Part shown: positions 22,745 to 32,033 of the stretch, piece by piece
How positions within the stretch are numbered: the stretch's first letter is position 1
How the letters are laid out: each line of letters begins with the position of its first letter
DNA from: an uncultured Pelagibacteraceae bacterium
Lineage (GTDB): Bacteria; Pseudomonadota; Alphaproteobacteria; Pelagibacterales; Pelagibacteraceae
DNA: 42,103 nt
Assembly: GCA_902590845.1 (NCBI GenBank)
Contig: CACIYJ010000008.1
Span: 1-42,103 of the forward strand
Direction of reading: 5' to 3'
Notes under the pieces: generated by a model
Database searches by the model: none
What the model saw: the letters and a program-made list of their open reading frames with translations, nothing else
Told to the model about the DNA's origin: nothing
Translations under genes and position numbers: made by a program

Positions 22745-24070
22745 ATGGCGAAAGATTTATCAAAAATAGCAAAAGAAAAAAAAATTAAATATTTTTTAAT
22801 AAGTTTTGTAGATTTATTTGGAGTATTAAGATCAAAATTAGTTCCAGCACGAGCTATCAAAGAAATGCAAGAAACAGGGGCGGGATTTGCTGGATTTGCC
22901 GCATGGTTAGATATGTCACCTGCAGACTCGGATATGTTTGGAGTTCCAGATCCTGATAGTTTAATTCAATTACCTTGGAATAAGGAAGTTGGTTGGCTGG
23001 CATCTGATCTTTGGATGAATGGAAAACCAGTTGAAGCATCGCCAAGAGTAATGCTTAAAAACCAAATTAAAAAACTTGAAAAAAAAAGTTTAACAATGAA
23101 ATCTGGCGTGGAATGTGAATATTTTTTAATTTCACCAGATGGCAATTCAATAGCTGACCCAAGGGATACTCAATCAAAACCTTGTTATGATCAGTCTGCT
23201 TTAATGAGAAGATATGATTTAATTAAAGAAATTTGTGACTGCATGATTGAAATGGGATGGGGTCCTTATCAAAATGATCATGAAGATGCTAATGGTCAAT
23301 TTGAAATGAATTGGGATTATGATGATTGTTTGGTTACTGCGGATAGACACGCTTTCTTTAAATTTATGGTTAAAACTATTGCAGAAAAATATGGGTTAAG
23401 AGCTACATTTATGCCTAAACCATTTGAGAATTTAACTGGAAATGGATGTCATGCACATATTTCAGTTTGGGATGGAAAAAAAAATAAGTTTTTGGATAAA
23501 TCAAATAATCTGGGCTTAAGTAAAATGGCTTATAATTTTCTTGGAGGTGTAATTAAAAATGCTTCTTCATTATCAGCTTTTTTTAATCCAACAATAAATA
23601 GTTATCGAAGAATAAACGCTCCACCAACCAAATCAGGAGCATCATGGTCACCAAGTAGTATTTCTTATACAGGTAATAATAGAACTCATATGATTAGAAT
23701 TCCAGATCCAGGTAGATTTGAATTAAGATTAATGGATGGTTCTGCTAACCCTTATTTGTTACAAGCAAGTGTATTAGCTGCTGGATTAGATGGTTTAAAA
23801 AATAAAATTAATCCAGGAAAACCATTAAATTGTAATATGTATGAAGATTACAAAAAATATCCCAATCTTCCAAAACTTCCAGATGAATTGGATCAATCAC
23901 TTGAAAAACTAAAAAATAATAAAGACATGAATGATGCTTTTGGTAAAGAAGCAATTAATAGCTATATCAAACTTAGAAATTCTGAAATTAAAGAATTTAA
24001 TAAAAAAGAATCTTTTGATAAAACAAAATCTATTACTAAATGGGAAAAATTAAATACTTTAGATTGTTAG
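22745..24070 (+). CDS. gmaS: Gamma-glutamylmethylamide synthetase (GmaS)
   Basis: This 441-residue GS-family enzyme has the length and signature of GmaS: LRSKLVPARAIKEMQ, a GAGFAGFAAWLDM segment (about 41-53), VPDPDSLIQLPW, ECEYFLIS, NDHEDANGQFEMNW, FMPKPF.NLTGNGCHAHIS and NSYRRINA with PGRFELRLMDGSANPYL. GmaS joins methylamine to glutamate with ATP and is the entry enzyme of indirect methylamine use. Its product feeds MgsABC upstream. It has no visible Shine-Dalgarno site. The 3' end overlaps the convergent mgdD by 4 bases. Confidence 0.92.
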   Translation: MAKDLSKIAKEKKIKYFLISFVDLFGVLRSKLVPARAIKEMQETGAGFAGFAAWLDMSPADSDMFGVPDPDSLIQLPWNKEVGWLASDLWMNGKPVEASPRVMLKNQIKKLEKKSLTMKSGVECEYFLISPDGNSIADPRDTQSKPCYDQSALMRRYDLIKEICDCMIEMGWGPYQNDHEDANGQFEMNWDYDDCLVTADRHAFFKFMVKTIAEKYGLRATFMPKPFENLTGNGCHAHISVWDGKKNKFLDKSNNLGLSKMAYNFLGGVIKNASSLSAFFNPTINSYRRINAPPTKSGASWSPSSISYTGNNRTHMIRIPDPGRFELRLMDGSANPYLLQASVLAAGLDGLKNKINPGKPLNCNMYEDYKKYPNLPKLPDELDQSLEKLKNNKDMNDAFGKEAINSYIKLRNSEIKEFNKKESFDKTKSITKWEKLNTLDC

Positions 24071-24660
24071 ATCCCAGCATATCCAAATTCTAAGGCAGCA
24101 TCAGTGATATGATGATAAAATGTTTCACTAAAACTTCTTAAAGCTAACAAATTGAATGTATCCGGATTATTATTAACAAAATCAACTACAACAGTAATTC
24201 CGTTAAAAACTGTTCCAGCACAATTATTTACCTGAATTTCATTAATATTAATTGGACATCCTTTCTTCAAAACTTCCTTTGCTTGAAGACCTTTTATTTG
24301 TATTACAGCTCTTGAGTGTGAAATATCTGTAACAGCAAAATTTGAATGATCACACTTGTCTTTAATATTGTTAATTATATTTTTTTTATTAGATATGATT
24401 AACCAAGTTCTTGGGGCATTCCAAAGAACTCTTGTTTCTTTATTTGCTGTTACTTTTAGACTTTCTAAAGGCAAATCTAAATCTTCTACTTTGATAGTAC
24501 TAGTTTGAATTTTTGATTTTTTATATTGGACTAATTGAATTATTGTTAAGTTTTTTACTTCAGAAATTTGAAGTAAATTTTTTACATTTTGTTTTTGGTA
24601 ATTTCCAAAATGACCTTTTTTATGAATATACTCTAAAGAAGTTACAGTCTTAGCTGTCAT
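24067..24660 (-). CDS. mgdD: N-methylglutamate dehydrogenase subunit D (sarcosine oxidase gamma-like)
   Basis: This 197-residue protein resembles SoxG: RVLWNAPRTWLII (about 80-92), AVTDISHSRAVIQIKGLQAKEVLKKGCPININE and FNLLALRSFSETFYHHITDAALEFGY near the C-terminus. The gamma subunit stabilises the alpha/beta complex and packs on the folate domain. It overlaps the alpha gene by 4 bases (ATGA). Its neighbour gmaS supports the N-methylglutamate assignment over plain sarcosine oxidase. Confidence 0.82.
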   Translation of the reverse strand: MTAKTVTSLEYIHKKGHFGNYQKQNVKNLLQISEVKNLTIIQLVQYKKSKIQTSTIKVEDLDLPLESLKVTANKETRVLWNAPRTWLIISNKKNIINNIKDKCDHSNFAVTDISHSRAVIQIKGLQAKEVLKKGCPININEIQVNNCAGTVFNGITVVVDFVNNNPDTFNLLALRSFSETFYHHITDAALEFGYAGI

Positions 24661-27653
24661 GATCTTACTCTCTCTCCTTTAGGATCTACATAATGAGAGG
24701 AAACTATCTCTACCTCAATGCTTTTATTTTTTAATGGTGACATAGCATAAAGTTTTTCTCCTATTCTTTTTTTTCCTTCTTTCAGAATAGCTAAAGAAAA
24801 AGGATTATTGTATTCAACACTCCAACAAGAAGCTGATATATGACCAAGTTTTGGATTAGGTAATGGCGCATTTTTATCTTTAACCAAATGAGATCCTTCT
24901 GGAATCATAGTTTTTTTATCTACAGGTATTACGCCAACAATTTTTTCTCTATCGGGATTTAAAAATGCTTCTCTATTTAAAGATCTTTTTCCAATAAAAT
25001 CTTTTTTCTTGCTTAACATACCTTCAAGAGAAAGATCAGAAGGAATTGTTCTCCCATCAATTTCTGATCCTGCTACGTGTCCCATTTCTATCCTTAATGT
25101 TGAAAGAGCTTCTGTACCATACGGCTGTATACCCATACTCTTTCCTAATTCCATTATTTTTTTCCACATAAAAATTCCGTGATCAGATTCAACATTAATT
25201 TCATAAGCTAATTCGCCAGAAAATGAAATTCTAAAAACTCTTGCTGGAACTCCGAATAAATTTTCCTCTTTGAACCCCATGAATGGAAGGCCTTCACTCG
25301 AAACATCTATTTTAGGAAAAAGTTTTTTTAATAATGCTCTTGATTTAGGACCAGCTACGGCTGCCCCTGCCCATTGCTCAGTTGTTGATAAGACATTTAC
25401 ATCTAATTCAGGCCAAACTACTTGTAAATAATATTCTAAATGAGCCAAAACATTTACTGCTTGAGCTGTTGTTGTTGTCATATGAAAATGATTTTCTGAA
25501 ATTCTAGTTGTTGTTCCATCATCAAAAACAATTCCATCCTCTCTTAACATCACACCATATCTTGCTTTTCCAACCGGGAGTTTCATCCAAGCATTTGTAT
25601 AAATTCTATTTAAAAATTCTGCTGAATCAGGACCTTTGATATCTATTTTACCTAACGAAGTAACATCACAAATTCCAACATTTTTTCTTACGTTTGCACC
25701 TTCTCGTTTTGCAGCTTGTTGTAAAGTTTCATTTCCTTGTTTATAATAGCGAGGTCTTAACCAAAGACCAGCATCAACAAATACCGCATTATTTTTTTCA
25801 TGCCATGAATGCATCGGAGATTTTCTTGTGGGTCGGTAATGTTTTCCTACTTCTCTTCCTACAATCGTTCCAATCGTAACCGGTGTATATGGAGGTCTAA
25901 AAGTAGTATGTCCAACCTCAGGTACAATTTTATTTTCTATATTTGAAACTAATTGCAGTCCATTTAAGTTACTGGTTTTCCCTTGGTCTGTCGCCATACC
26001 AAGCGTTGTATATCTTTTTACATGTTCAATAGATCTAAATCCTTCTCTTATAGCCAACTCTATATCTGAAACATAAACATCATTTTGAAAATCCACACAT
26101 CTTTTGTAATCTTTATTTTTTGGTAACGGCATACACCAAAAATTTTCATGCTTACCATAATTTTTTTCATTAGAGCTTGGAGTATCACTTTTTATATTTT
26201 TTTTAGTTAGCCTGTTTGATATTTCAAATCCTTTATGAAAACCATCTTCTAATGACTTTTTTAAAGTAAAAGATCCATTTGCAGATCCTACTGCAGTTTC
26301 ATTTTGACGTGATTGATTAGGTATAAAAGCATTAATAATTTCATCAAATTTTAATTTATTCCCAGACTGTGAAGAGAGATGCACTGTAGGAGTCCAATTT
26401 CCCGAAACACATATGCAATCACAGGGAATATTTTCTAAATTCTCATAGCTAGACCTATCGTTATTTAATTTACCGACTGTAGCCGAATTTACTCTCAAGT
26501 AACCTTTTGTGTTGGCAACCGCATGAGAAAATTTAATATTGATACCCAAATCCCTTGCTTCTTTAACAACTGTACTTTCTGAATTTTTTCTAACATCAAC
26601 AACTAATGGATTAATACCGTTTTTTTTAAATTCTATTGCGGTGTCATACGCACTATCATTATTGGTAAAAATAATTGGTTTTTTCCCGATTAAAATACCG
26701 TATTTTTTTATGTATTCTTTTGCTGCTGACGCTAATAGTATTCCTGGTCTATCATTATTGCCAAAAATCAAAGGCCGTTCTATAGAACCTGTTGAAACCA
26801 AAACTTCTTTTGCTCTTATATACCAAAGCTTTTGTCTTGGTATGTATTCGCTTGGAGATTCAATATGATCTTTTGTTCTTTCAAACATTACCATCATGTT
26901 GTGATCATAATACCCAAAAACTTGCGATCTATTTTTTACAACTACATTAGGCATTGATTTTAGCTGTTCTATCGTTTCATCAGCCCATTCTTTTCCTGTT
27001 TTATTTCCAATAGTAACTTGATCAGTAAGCAAGCTTCCTCCAAATTGCGATTTATCTTCTGCCAAAATAACTCGGGCTCCATTTTTTGCTGCAGCTAAAG
27101 CACTTGCTAATCCGGAAGGACCCGAACCTATGACTAGAACATCGCAATGCTCAAATTTGTGTTCATATCTATCAGGATCTGGTTTTAAAGGAGCCACACC
27201 TAAACCGGCAGTTTTTCTTATAATAGGTTCGTAAATTTTATACCAAAAACTTTTTGGCCACATAAAAGTTTTGTAATAAAACCCAGCTGGCAAAAATTTA
27301 CTTAAAAAATTATTTATTGCCCCAAGATCGAAAGATACAGACGGCCAACAATTTTGGCTTTTTGCAACTAATCCTTCAACCAACTCAACTTCTGTTGCAA
27401 CAGCATTAGGTTCGGTTTTTGCTCCATCATATAACTGAACTTTAGCATTAGGCTCATCTTCTTTAGAACCTACAAAACCTCTTGGTCTATGATACTTAAA
27501 ACTACGACCAACCAAATGAATTCCGTTTGCTAGCAAAGCTGATGCCAACGTATCACCTTCATAACCAAAGTATTTTTTTCCGTTGAATTTAAATGAAATA
27601 CTTTTTTTTCTATTGATGTAACCCTCTTTATCTAGTCTATATTTTTGAGTCAT
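24657..27653 (-). CDS. mgdC: N-methylglutamate dehydrogenase subunit C (sarcosine oxidase alpha-like)
   Basis: This 998-residue protein has the SoxA layout. A 2Fe-2S-fold-like N-terminal region (FKFNGKKYFGYEGDTLASALLANG, 22-44) is followed by a Rossmann segment VLVIGSGPSGLASALAAA (172-189), a pyridine-nucleotide oxidoreductase part and VDFQNDVYVSDIELAIREGF. A C-terminal GcvT/folate half includes RRGxxx-like KREGANVRKNVGICDVTSLGKIDIKGPDSAEFL. It oxidises N-methylglutamate with SoxB/D/G-like partners and passes the methyl group to tetrahydrofolate. It starts 7 bases after the delta gene. Sarcosine as substrate cannot be excluded from sequence alone. Confidence 0.9.
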   Translation of the reverse strand: MTQKYRLDKEGYINRKKSISFKFNGKKYFGYEGDTLASALLANGIHLVGRSFKYHRPRGFVGSKEDEPNAKVQLYDGAKTEPNAVATEVELVEGLVAKSQNCWPSVSFDLGAINNFLSKFLPAGFYYKTFMWPKSFWYKIYEPIIRKTAGLGVAPLKPDPDRYEHKFEHCDVLVIGSGPSGLASALAAAKNGARVILAEDKSQFGGSLLTDQVTIGNKTGKEWADETIEQLKSMPNVVVKNRSQVFGYYDHNMMVMFERTKDHIESPSEYIPRQKLWYIRAKEVLVSTGSIERPLIFGNNDRPGILLASAAKEYIKKYGILIGKKPIIFTNNDSAYDTAIEFKKNGINPLVVDVRKNSESTVVKEARDLGINIKFSHAVANTKGYLRVNSATVGKLNNDRSSYENLENIPCDCICVSGNWTPTVHLSSQSGNKLKFDEIINAFIPNQSRQNETAVGSANGSFTLKKSLEDGFHKGFEISNRLTKKNIKSDTPSSNEKNYGKHENFWCMPLPKNKDYKRCVDFQNDVYVSDIELAIREGFRSIEHVKRYTTLGMATDQGKTSNLNGLQLVSNIENKIVPEVGHTTFRPPYTPVTIGTIVGREVGKHYRPTRKSPMHSWHEKNNAVFVDAGLWLRPRYYKQGNETLQQAAKREGANVRKNVGICDVTSLGKIDIKGPDSAEFLNRIYTNAWMKLPVGKARYGVMLREDGIVFDDGTTTRISENHFHMTTTTAQAVNVLAHLEYYLQVVWPELDVNVLSTTEQWAGAAVAGPKSRALLKKLFPKIDVSSEGLPFMGFKEENLFGVPARVFRISFSGELAYEINVESDHGIFMWKKIMELGKSMGIQPYGTEALSTLRIEMGHVAGSEIDGRTIPSDLSLEGMLSKKKDFIGKRSLNREAFLNPDREKIVGVIPVDKKTMIPEGSHLVKDKNAPLPNPKLGHISASCWSVEYNNPFSLAILKEGKKRIGEKLYAMSPLKNKSIEVEIVSSHYVDPKGERVRS

Positions 27654-27660
27654 GAAAAGA

Positions 27661-27927
27661 TTATAACTCCTCAGTTAATTTAGCCGTTTTAAAAATTTCA
27701 TGGGTTGATGTATCTCTTAAGACTTTAAACCACTGTCTACATCCAGCTACATGATGCCATAATTCTGAGTGTTTACCTCTTGGATTATTTCTAAAATAAA
27801 TAAAATCGTCCCAGTCCTTATCTGGAACTTCTTTTCCAAGCTCTGGTCTTTTTACACTTGAGTCTCCTCCATAAGAAAATTCATTTTGAGATCTTGATCC
27901 ACAATGAGGGCATTTAATTTCTAACAT
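27661..27927 (-). CDS. mgdB: N-methylglutamate dehydrogenase subunit B (sarcosine oxidase delta-like)
   Basis: This 88-residue protein is SoxD-like, with a zinc site CPHCGSRS (Cys6, Cys9) plus a later His-His-x3-Cys in LWHHVAGCRQWF. It holds DWDDFIYFRNNPRG, highly conserved in this family. It is 3 bases after the beta gene and 7 before the alpha gene, in the standard B-D-A-G order. Confidence 0.92.
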   Translation of the reverse strand: MLEIKCPHCGSRSQNEFSYGGDSSVKRPELGKEVPDKDWDDFIYFRNNPRGKHSELWHHVAGCRQWFKVLRDTSTHEIFKTAKLTEEL

Positions 27928-27930
27928 TTA

Positions 27931-29187
27931 TTATCCTATCCAAGTTTTTGTTCCCAAACCTTTTTCATCAATAAGATGTCCTGTGTTGAATCTATTAAGT
28001 CTATATTTTGAACTCAGTTCATGAACTTCATCTTTTGCAATTGTGTGAGCAAAAGTCCATCCTGAAACCGGTGTTGCTTTGAATCCTCCATAACACCATC
28101 CACAATTTAAATAAACGCCATCGATATGAGTTTTGTCGATAATAGGGGAACCATCCATAGACATATCCATAATTCCACCCCACGTTCTTAATATTTTTAA
28201 TCTACTTAAATTAGGAAACATAGCTACACCTTCTGTTAAAACATGTTGAAGAGTAGGGAGGTTTCCTCTTTGGGCATAACTATTATAACCGTCTAAATCT
28301 CCACCCATAACCATTTCACCTTTATCAGACTGACTACAGTAAAAATGACCAGCACCGAAAGTTACTACATGGTCAAGAAAAGGTTTTACTGGCTCCGAGA
28401 CACAAGCTTGAAGAACATGGGACTCTATAGGTAATTTCATATTTAATTTTTCAGCAAGCAACGATGTATTGCCCGCAACACACAATCCTACTTTTTTTGT
28501 TTTAATATTTCCTTTAGAAGTTTGAACGCCCTGAATTTTTCCATTTTGAACATCAAAACCTGTAACTTCACAATGCTGAATGATATCTACACCCATAGAA
28601 TTTATTTGTCTTGCGTAACCCCATGCTACGGCATCGTGTCTTGCTGTTCCTCCTCTTGGTTGCATCAATCCTCCAAAAATTGGAAAACGCGCTGATTCAG
28701 AAAAATCTGCAAATGGAATCATTTTTTTTAATTCATCTCTTCCTAACATAACGGCGTCAATACCATTTAATCTCATTGAATTACCTCTACGATAAAATAC
28801 ATTTAGTTGTGCATCTGAATGTGCAAGATTAATAATTCCTCTAGGTGAGTACATTACGTTATAATTTAATTCTTGAGATAAGTTTTCCCACATCTTCATT
28901 CCATGTTCATAAAAAAGACCATTAGGATCAAACATATAGTTGGATCTAAGAATTGTTGTATTTCTTCCAACGTTTCCTCCTCCTAACCATCCTTTTTCTA
29001 ATACAGCAATATTAGTAATCTTGTGTTCTTTGGCTAAGTAATATGCGGTAGCAAGACCGTGTCCACCAGCTCCTATAATTACGACATCATATTCTTTTTT
29101 AGGTTCCGAATCTTTCCAAGCAACTTCCCAATCTTTATGACCGCCAAATGCATTTTTGATTAAGCTAAATATAGAATATCTTTGCAT
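27931..29187 (-). CDS. mgdA: N-methylglutamate dehydrogenase subunit A (sarcosine oxidase beta-like)
   Basis: This 418-residue flavoprotein is SoxB-like: DVVIIGAGGHGLATAYYLA (34-52), EKGWLGGGNVGRNTTILRSNY (the covalent-FMN/FAD region of the family), AVAWGYARQINSMGVD, and CGWCYGGFKATPVSGWTFAHTIA near the end. The first 30 residues match the SoxB lead (FSLIKNAFGGHKDWEVAW). It is the first gene of the four-gene minus-strand operon. Only 34 bases separate it from the divergent small ORF at 29222. Confidence 0.92.
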   Translation of the reverse strand: MQRYSIFSLIKNAFGGHKDWEVAWKDSEPKKEYDVVIIGAGGHGLATAYYLAKEHKITNIAVLEKGWLGGGNVGRNTTILRSNYMFDPNGLFYEHGMKMWENLSQELNYNVMYSPRGIINLAHSDAQLNVFYRRGNSMRLNGIDAVMLGRDELKKMIPFADFSESARFPIFGGLMQPRGGTARHDAVAWGYARQINSMGVDIIQHCEVTGFDVQNGKIQGVQTSKGNIKTKKVGLCVAGNTSLLAEKLNMKLPIESHVLQACVSEPVKPFLDHVVTFGAGHFYCSQSDKGEMVMGGDLDGYNSYAQRGNLPTLQHVLTEGVAMFPNLSRLKILRTWGGIMDMSMDGSPIIDKTHIDGVYLNCGWCYGGFKATPVSGWTFAHTIAKDEVHELSSKYRLNRFNTGHLIDEKGLGTKTWIG

Positions 29188-29221
29188 ATAATAATCTTAT
29201 ATAAACTTAGTAAATTGTAAA

Positions 29222-29338
29222 ATGGATTTTTTTCATAAACATAAAAAAATAATATTGATCATTTTAATAGTGCTTTTTATTGAACTTAGCGGTTATGGGA
29301 TACTCGCATCATTATCTAGGCTTTTAAACGTTTTATAA
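29222..29338 (+). CDS. 38-residue hydrophobic micro-protein, tentative
   Basis: The short ORF encodes a His/Lys start (MDFFHKHKKI), one hydrophobic helix (ILIILIVLFIELSGYGILA) and a short SRLLNVL end. It sits alone between the mgd operon and the CBS gene. No ribosome site or domain supports it; the charged-then-hydrophobic pattern is the only evidence. Confidence 0.35.
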   Translation: MDFFHKHKKIILIILIVLFIELSGYGILASLSRLLNVL

Positions 29339-29347
29339 CTTAGTTTA

Positions 29348-29376
29348 TTGACTATCAGATAAAAATCTAATTTAAT
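29348..29376 (+). promoter_or_regulatory. Promoter of the CBS-domain gene
   Basis: TTGACT (29348-29353), a 17-base spacer and TTTAAT (29371-29376), each one base from consensus. The start codon at 29383 lies 7 bases past the -10, where transcription should begin, so the mRNA is likely leaderless. Confidence 0.72.
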
Positions 29377-29382
29377 GATATT

Positions 29383-29811
29383 ATGCCCGGTAAGTTAGTT
29401 AGCAGGATGTCAGAAAGAAAATGTTTTACTTTAAATGAAACAGACACTGTAAAGACTGCTAGCCAAATTCTTCATGAGAAAAAAGTTGGCTGTATGCCAA
29501 TATTAGATAAAAACAAGATTGTCATCGGAATAATTTCTGAAAGAGATCTATCTCGATTAATTTATACAGAGCAGTTCAATATAAATCTCCCTGTTACTAA
29601 AATTATGAGTAAAAATTTAGTTTCTTGTGATTTAAATACATCTGTAACTGAGCTGATGAATGAAATGAGAAAAAAAAAAATTAGACACATTTTAATTATG
29701 GAAGACAAGAAGCTTTTAGGAATTGTTTCGATAAGAGATGTTGTTAATCATTTAATTGACAAAATTCAAGAAGAAAATAAAAATCTAAAGGATTACATTA
29801 ATAGTTATTAA
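29383..29811 (+). CDS. CBS-domain pair protein
   Basis: This 142-residue protein consists of two CBS motifs: ETDTVKTASQILHEKKVGCMPILD..IVIGIISERDLSRLI (about 18-66) and the second with TSVTELMNEMRKKKIRHILIMEDKKLLGIVSIRDVVNHLI. Such stand-alone pairs bind adenosyl compounds and sense energy state. There is no attached catalytic domain. Its 3' end overlaps the convergent ygfZ by 14 bases. Confidence 0.9.
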   Translation: MPGKLVSRMSERKCFTLNETDTVKTASQILHEKKVGCMPILDKNKIVIGIISERDLSRLIYTEQFNINLPVTKIMSKNLVSCDLNTSVTELMNEMRKKKIRHILIMEDKKLLGIVSIRDVVNHLIDKIQEENKNLKDYINSY

Positions 29812-30679
29812 TAATCTTGGCTTTATTACTGTTTACAAGTAATTCTTTTTCGTCAAATTCAGAAAAATCAGGGTCAAACATTTTAATTAATGCAAAAGGA
29901 TAAGGATCACCAATTAAAACTTTACCAATTTTATTATTATTAAACATTATTTCACTTCCGATATTGATTTTTCCCTCCACTTTAATTGGTAGCAATCTTC
30001 TTCTAAGTTTATTTTTTAGTTTCATCCTTGCCGTATTTTCTTGCCCAACATAACAACCTTTCTTAAAATCTATTCCATTTAGTTCTTCAAAATTAGCTTC
30101 AAGACCAAACAACTGTTCTTTTAAATTTTCCAATCCTTTAACAGGAATTCCATGGCGATATGCGTGATCAAGATAAGTTCTAATATCAGATTTTTTTAAA
30201 TTTAATTTTTTAATTGCTAGATCTAGTTTTTTTAGGTTAGATAAAATTCTTGCTCCAAGCTCTTTTTTTCTTGAATCAACAAAGATTGGGCTTTCTTTAT
30301 ATAGAATAGTATCAGTTTTATTTTTCTCATTATTTTGTATTTCTTTAAATTTATCCAAATTAATTATTCCAATGAAAAATTCACTAGATAAATCTTTTAT
30401 TTCAACTTGAGATCTGAGTTTATATTTAGCAAGATTGCTTATTAACTCTTCGTTAATTTTTTTGTCGCAATCTAAGAAATAACCATTGTTTGATTTTATA
30501 ATAAAAAACTCAAAAAGATATTTGCCTTGAGGATTTAATAATGCTGAAAAAATAGAGCTAGTTTCTGAAACTTTATTAATATCGTTTGTGATTATATTCT
30601 GCAGATATTCTCTAGCATCTTTGCCAGATATAGATATTAAACCTCTATCTTCTAATATAACAATCTGATCTTTTTCCAT
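29798..30679 (-). CDS. ygfZ: YgfZ/IBA57-type folate-binding Fe-S maintenance protein
   Basis: This 293-residue GcvT-fold protein carries the family signature KGCYVGQE at 207-214 (Cys209), then ARMKLKNKLRRRLLPI. YgfZ uses folate to help build or repair iron-sulphur clusters. The N-terminal part has the usual ISISGKDAREYLQNIITND and LLNPQGKYLFEFFI. It is shorter than E. coli YgfZ (326) but normal for alphaproteobacteria. It is divergent from the dihydroorotase gene, 37 bases away. Confidence 0.9.
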   Translation of the reverse strand: MEKDQIVILEDRGLISISGKDAREYLQNIITNDINKVSETSSIFSALLNPQGKYLFEFFIIKSNNGYFLDCDKKINEELISNLAKYKLRSQVEIKDLSSEFFIGIINLDKFKEIQNNEKNKTDTILYKESPIFVDSRKKELGARILSNLKKLDLAIKKLNLKKSDIRTYLDHAYRHGIPVKGLENLKEQLFGLEANFEELNGIDFKKGCYVGQENTARMKLKNKLRRRLLPIKVEGKINIGSEIMFNNNKIGKVLIGDPYPFALIKMFDPDFSEFDEKELLVNSNKAKIINNY

Positions 30680-30696
30680 ATTAATAGATTATATTG

Positions 30697-30702
30697 TATA
30701 AT
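30697..30702 (+). promoter_or_regulatory. -10 box of the dihydroorotase gene
   Basis: A perfect TATAAT lies 14 bases before the ATG at 30717. A weak TTTCCA (-35) is 18 bases upstream. The leader would be about 8 bases with no Shine-Dalgarno site. Confidence 0.5.
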
Positions 30703-30716
30703 ATATTTTATAAATC

Positions 30717-32033
30717 ATGTCTGATAATTTTAGTCTTATTATAAAAAACGGATCTTGTTATATTGAAGGTAAATTAACCAAAGTAGATTTAGGTTTATCT
30801 GGCAATAAGATTAAAAAAATCGGCAAAATAGAACTAAATAGCTCAAAAGTTTTTGACGCAACAGACAAAGTAGTTCTTCCAGGAATAATTGATACTCAAG
30901 TTCATTTTAGAGAGCCAGGATCTACAGACGCTGAAGATTTAGAGAGCGGTAGTAGGGCCGCAGTATTAGGCGGTGTCACGTCTTTATTTGAGATGCCGAA
31001 TACAAATCCGCCTACATCTAATTTAGTTGAGTTTGAAAAAAAACTTCAATTAGCAAAAGATAGAATGCATAGTAATTATGCTTTTTATTTTGGAGCAACA
31101 CCTGAAAATATAGAACAACTATCTCAGCTCAAAAATTTAAAAGGATGTTGTGGTATTAAACTTTTTGCTGGTTCATCAACGGGAAATTTATTAGTTGATA
31201 AAGAAGCGGACATTGAAAAAGTTATTTCTAATAGCGATAGAATAGTTTCAATTCATTCAGAAGATGAAGAAATATTAAAAGTAAGAAAAAAATTTATTAA
31301 AAAAGGAGACGTCCATTCCCATCCAGTTTGGAGAGACGTTGAAAGCGCGATGTCTTCTACACGAAGAGTTGTTAAAATTGCAGAGCGATATAATAAAAAA
31401 ATCCATGTTTTACATGTTACTACAAAAGAAGAGATAGACTTTCTAGCTATGCATAAAAAAAATGTAACTTTTGAAACTACTCCACAACATCTAACTCTTT
31501 ACGCTCCAGATTGTTACGATAATCTAGGAACATACGCTCAAATGAATCCGCCTCTGCGTACCAAAGAACATCACGATAGACTTTGGGTTGCCATAAAAAA
31601 CAATATTGTTGATGTGTTAGGTTCTGATCATGCGCCACACACAAAAAAAAATAAAGACAAAGAATATCCAAACTCACCTTCGGGTATGCCAGGAGTACAA
31701 ACTATTTTTCCTGTAATGATAGATCATGTCAATAACGGAAAATTATCTTTAGAAAAATTGATTAAATTTATGTGTGAAAATCCTTGCAGAATATTTGGAA
31801 TTAAAAACAAAGGTTATATTAAAGAAGGATATGATGCTGATCTTACAATCGTTGATATGAATAAAGAGCAAGTTATAAAAGATGAAATGATCGCAAGCAA
31901 ATGTGGTTGGACGCCATTTAATAATTATAAAGTTAAAGGTTTTCCAGTTGGAACTATAGTTAATGGAAATTTAGTAATGTCTGAAGGCAAAGTTATCTCT
32001 AAAGCTCAAGGACAACCCATGTTATTTAAATAG
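30717..32033 (+). CDS. pyrC: Dihydroorotase (class I type)
   Basis: This 438-residue amidohydrolase has the class I DHOase signature region DTQVHFREPGSTDAEDLESGSRAAVLGG split around residue 60, then KLFAGSSTG, IHSEDEE, HVLHVTT, TTPQHLTL and GSDHAPHT. DHOase cyclises carbamoyl-aspartate in pyrimidine synthesis. The usual D-x-H-x-H metal motif reads D-T-Q-V-H here (Gln61, His63), a variant I believe is common in alphaproteobacteria. The C-terminus (YDADLTIVDMNKEQVI) is standard. The other option is a hydantoinase-like relative, less likely. It overlaps the convergent SMR gene by 8 bases. Confidence 0.87.
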   Translation: MSDNFSLIIKNGSCYIEGKLTKVDLGLSGNKIKKIGKIELNSSKVFDATDKVVLPGIIDTQVHFREPGSTDAEDLESGSRAAVLGGVTSLFEMPNTNPPTSNLVEFEKKLQLAKDRMHSNYAFYFGATPENIEQLSQLKNLKGCCGIKLFAGSSTGNLLVDKEADIEKVISNSDRIVSIHSEDEEILKVRKKFIKKGDVHSHPVWRDVESAMSSTRRVVKIAERYNKKIHVLHVTTKEEIDFLAMHKKNVTFETTPQHLTLYAPDCYDNLGTYAQMNPPLRTKEHHDRLWVAIKNNIVDVLGSDHAPHTKKNKDKEYPNSPSGMPGVQTIFPVMIDHVNNGKLSLEKLIKFMCENPCRIFGIKNKGYIKEGYDADLTIVDMNKEQVIKDEMIASKCGWTPFNNYKVKGFPVGTIVNGNLVMSEGKVISKAQGQPMLFK

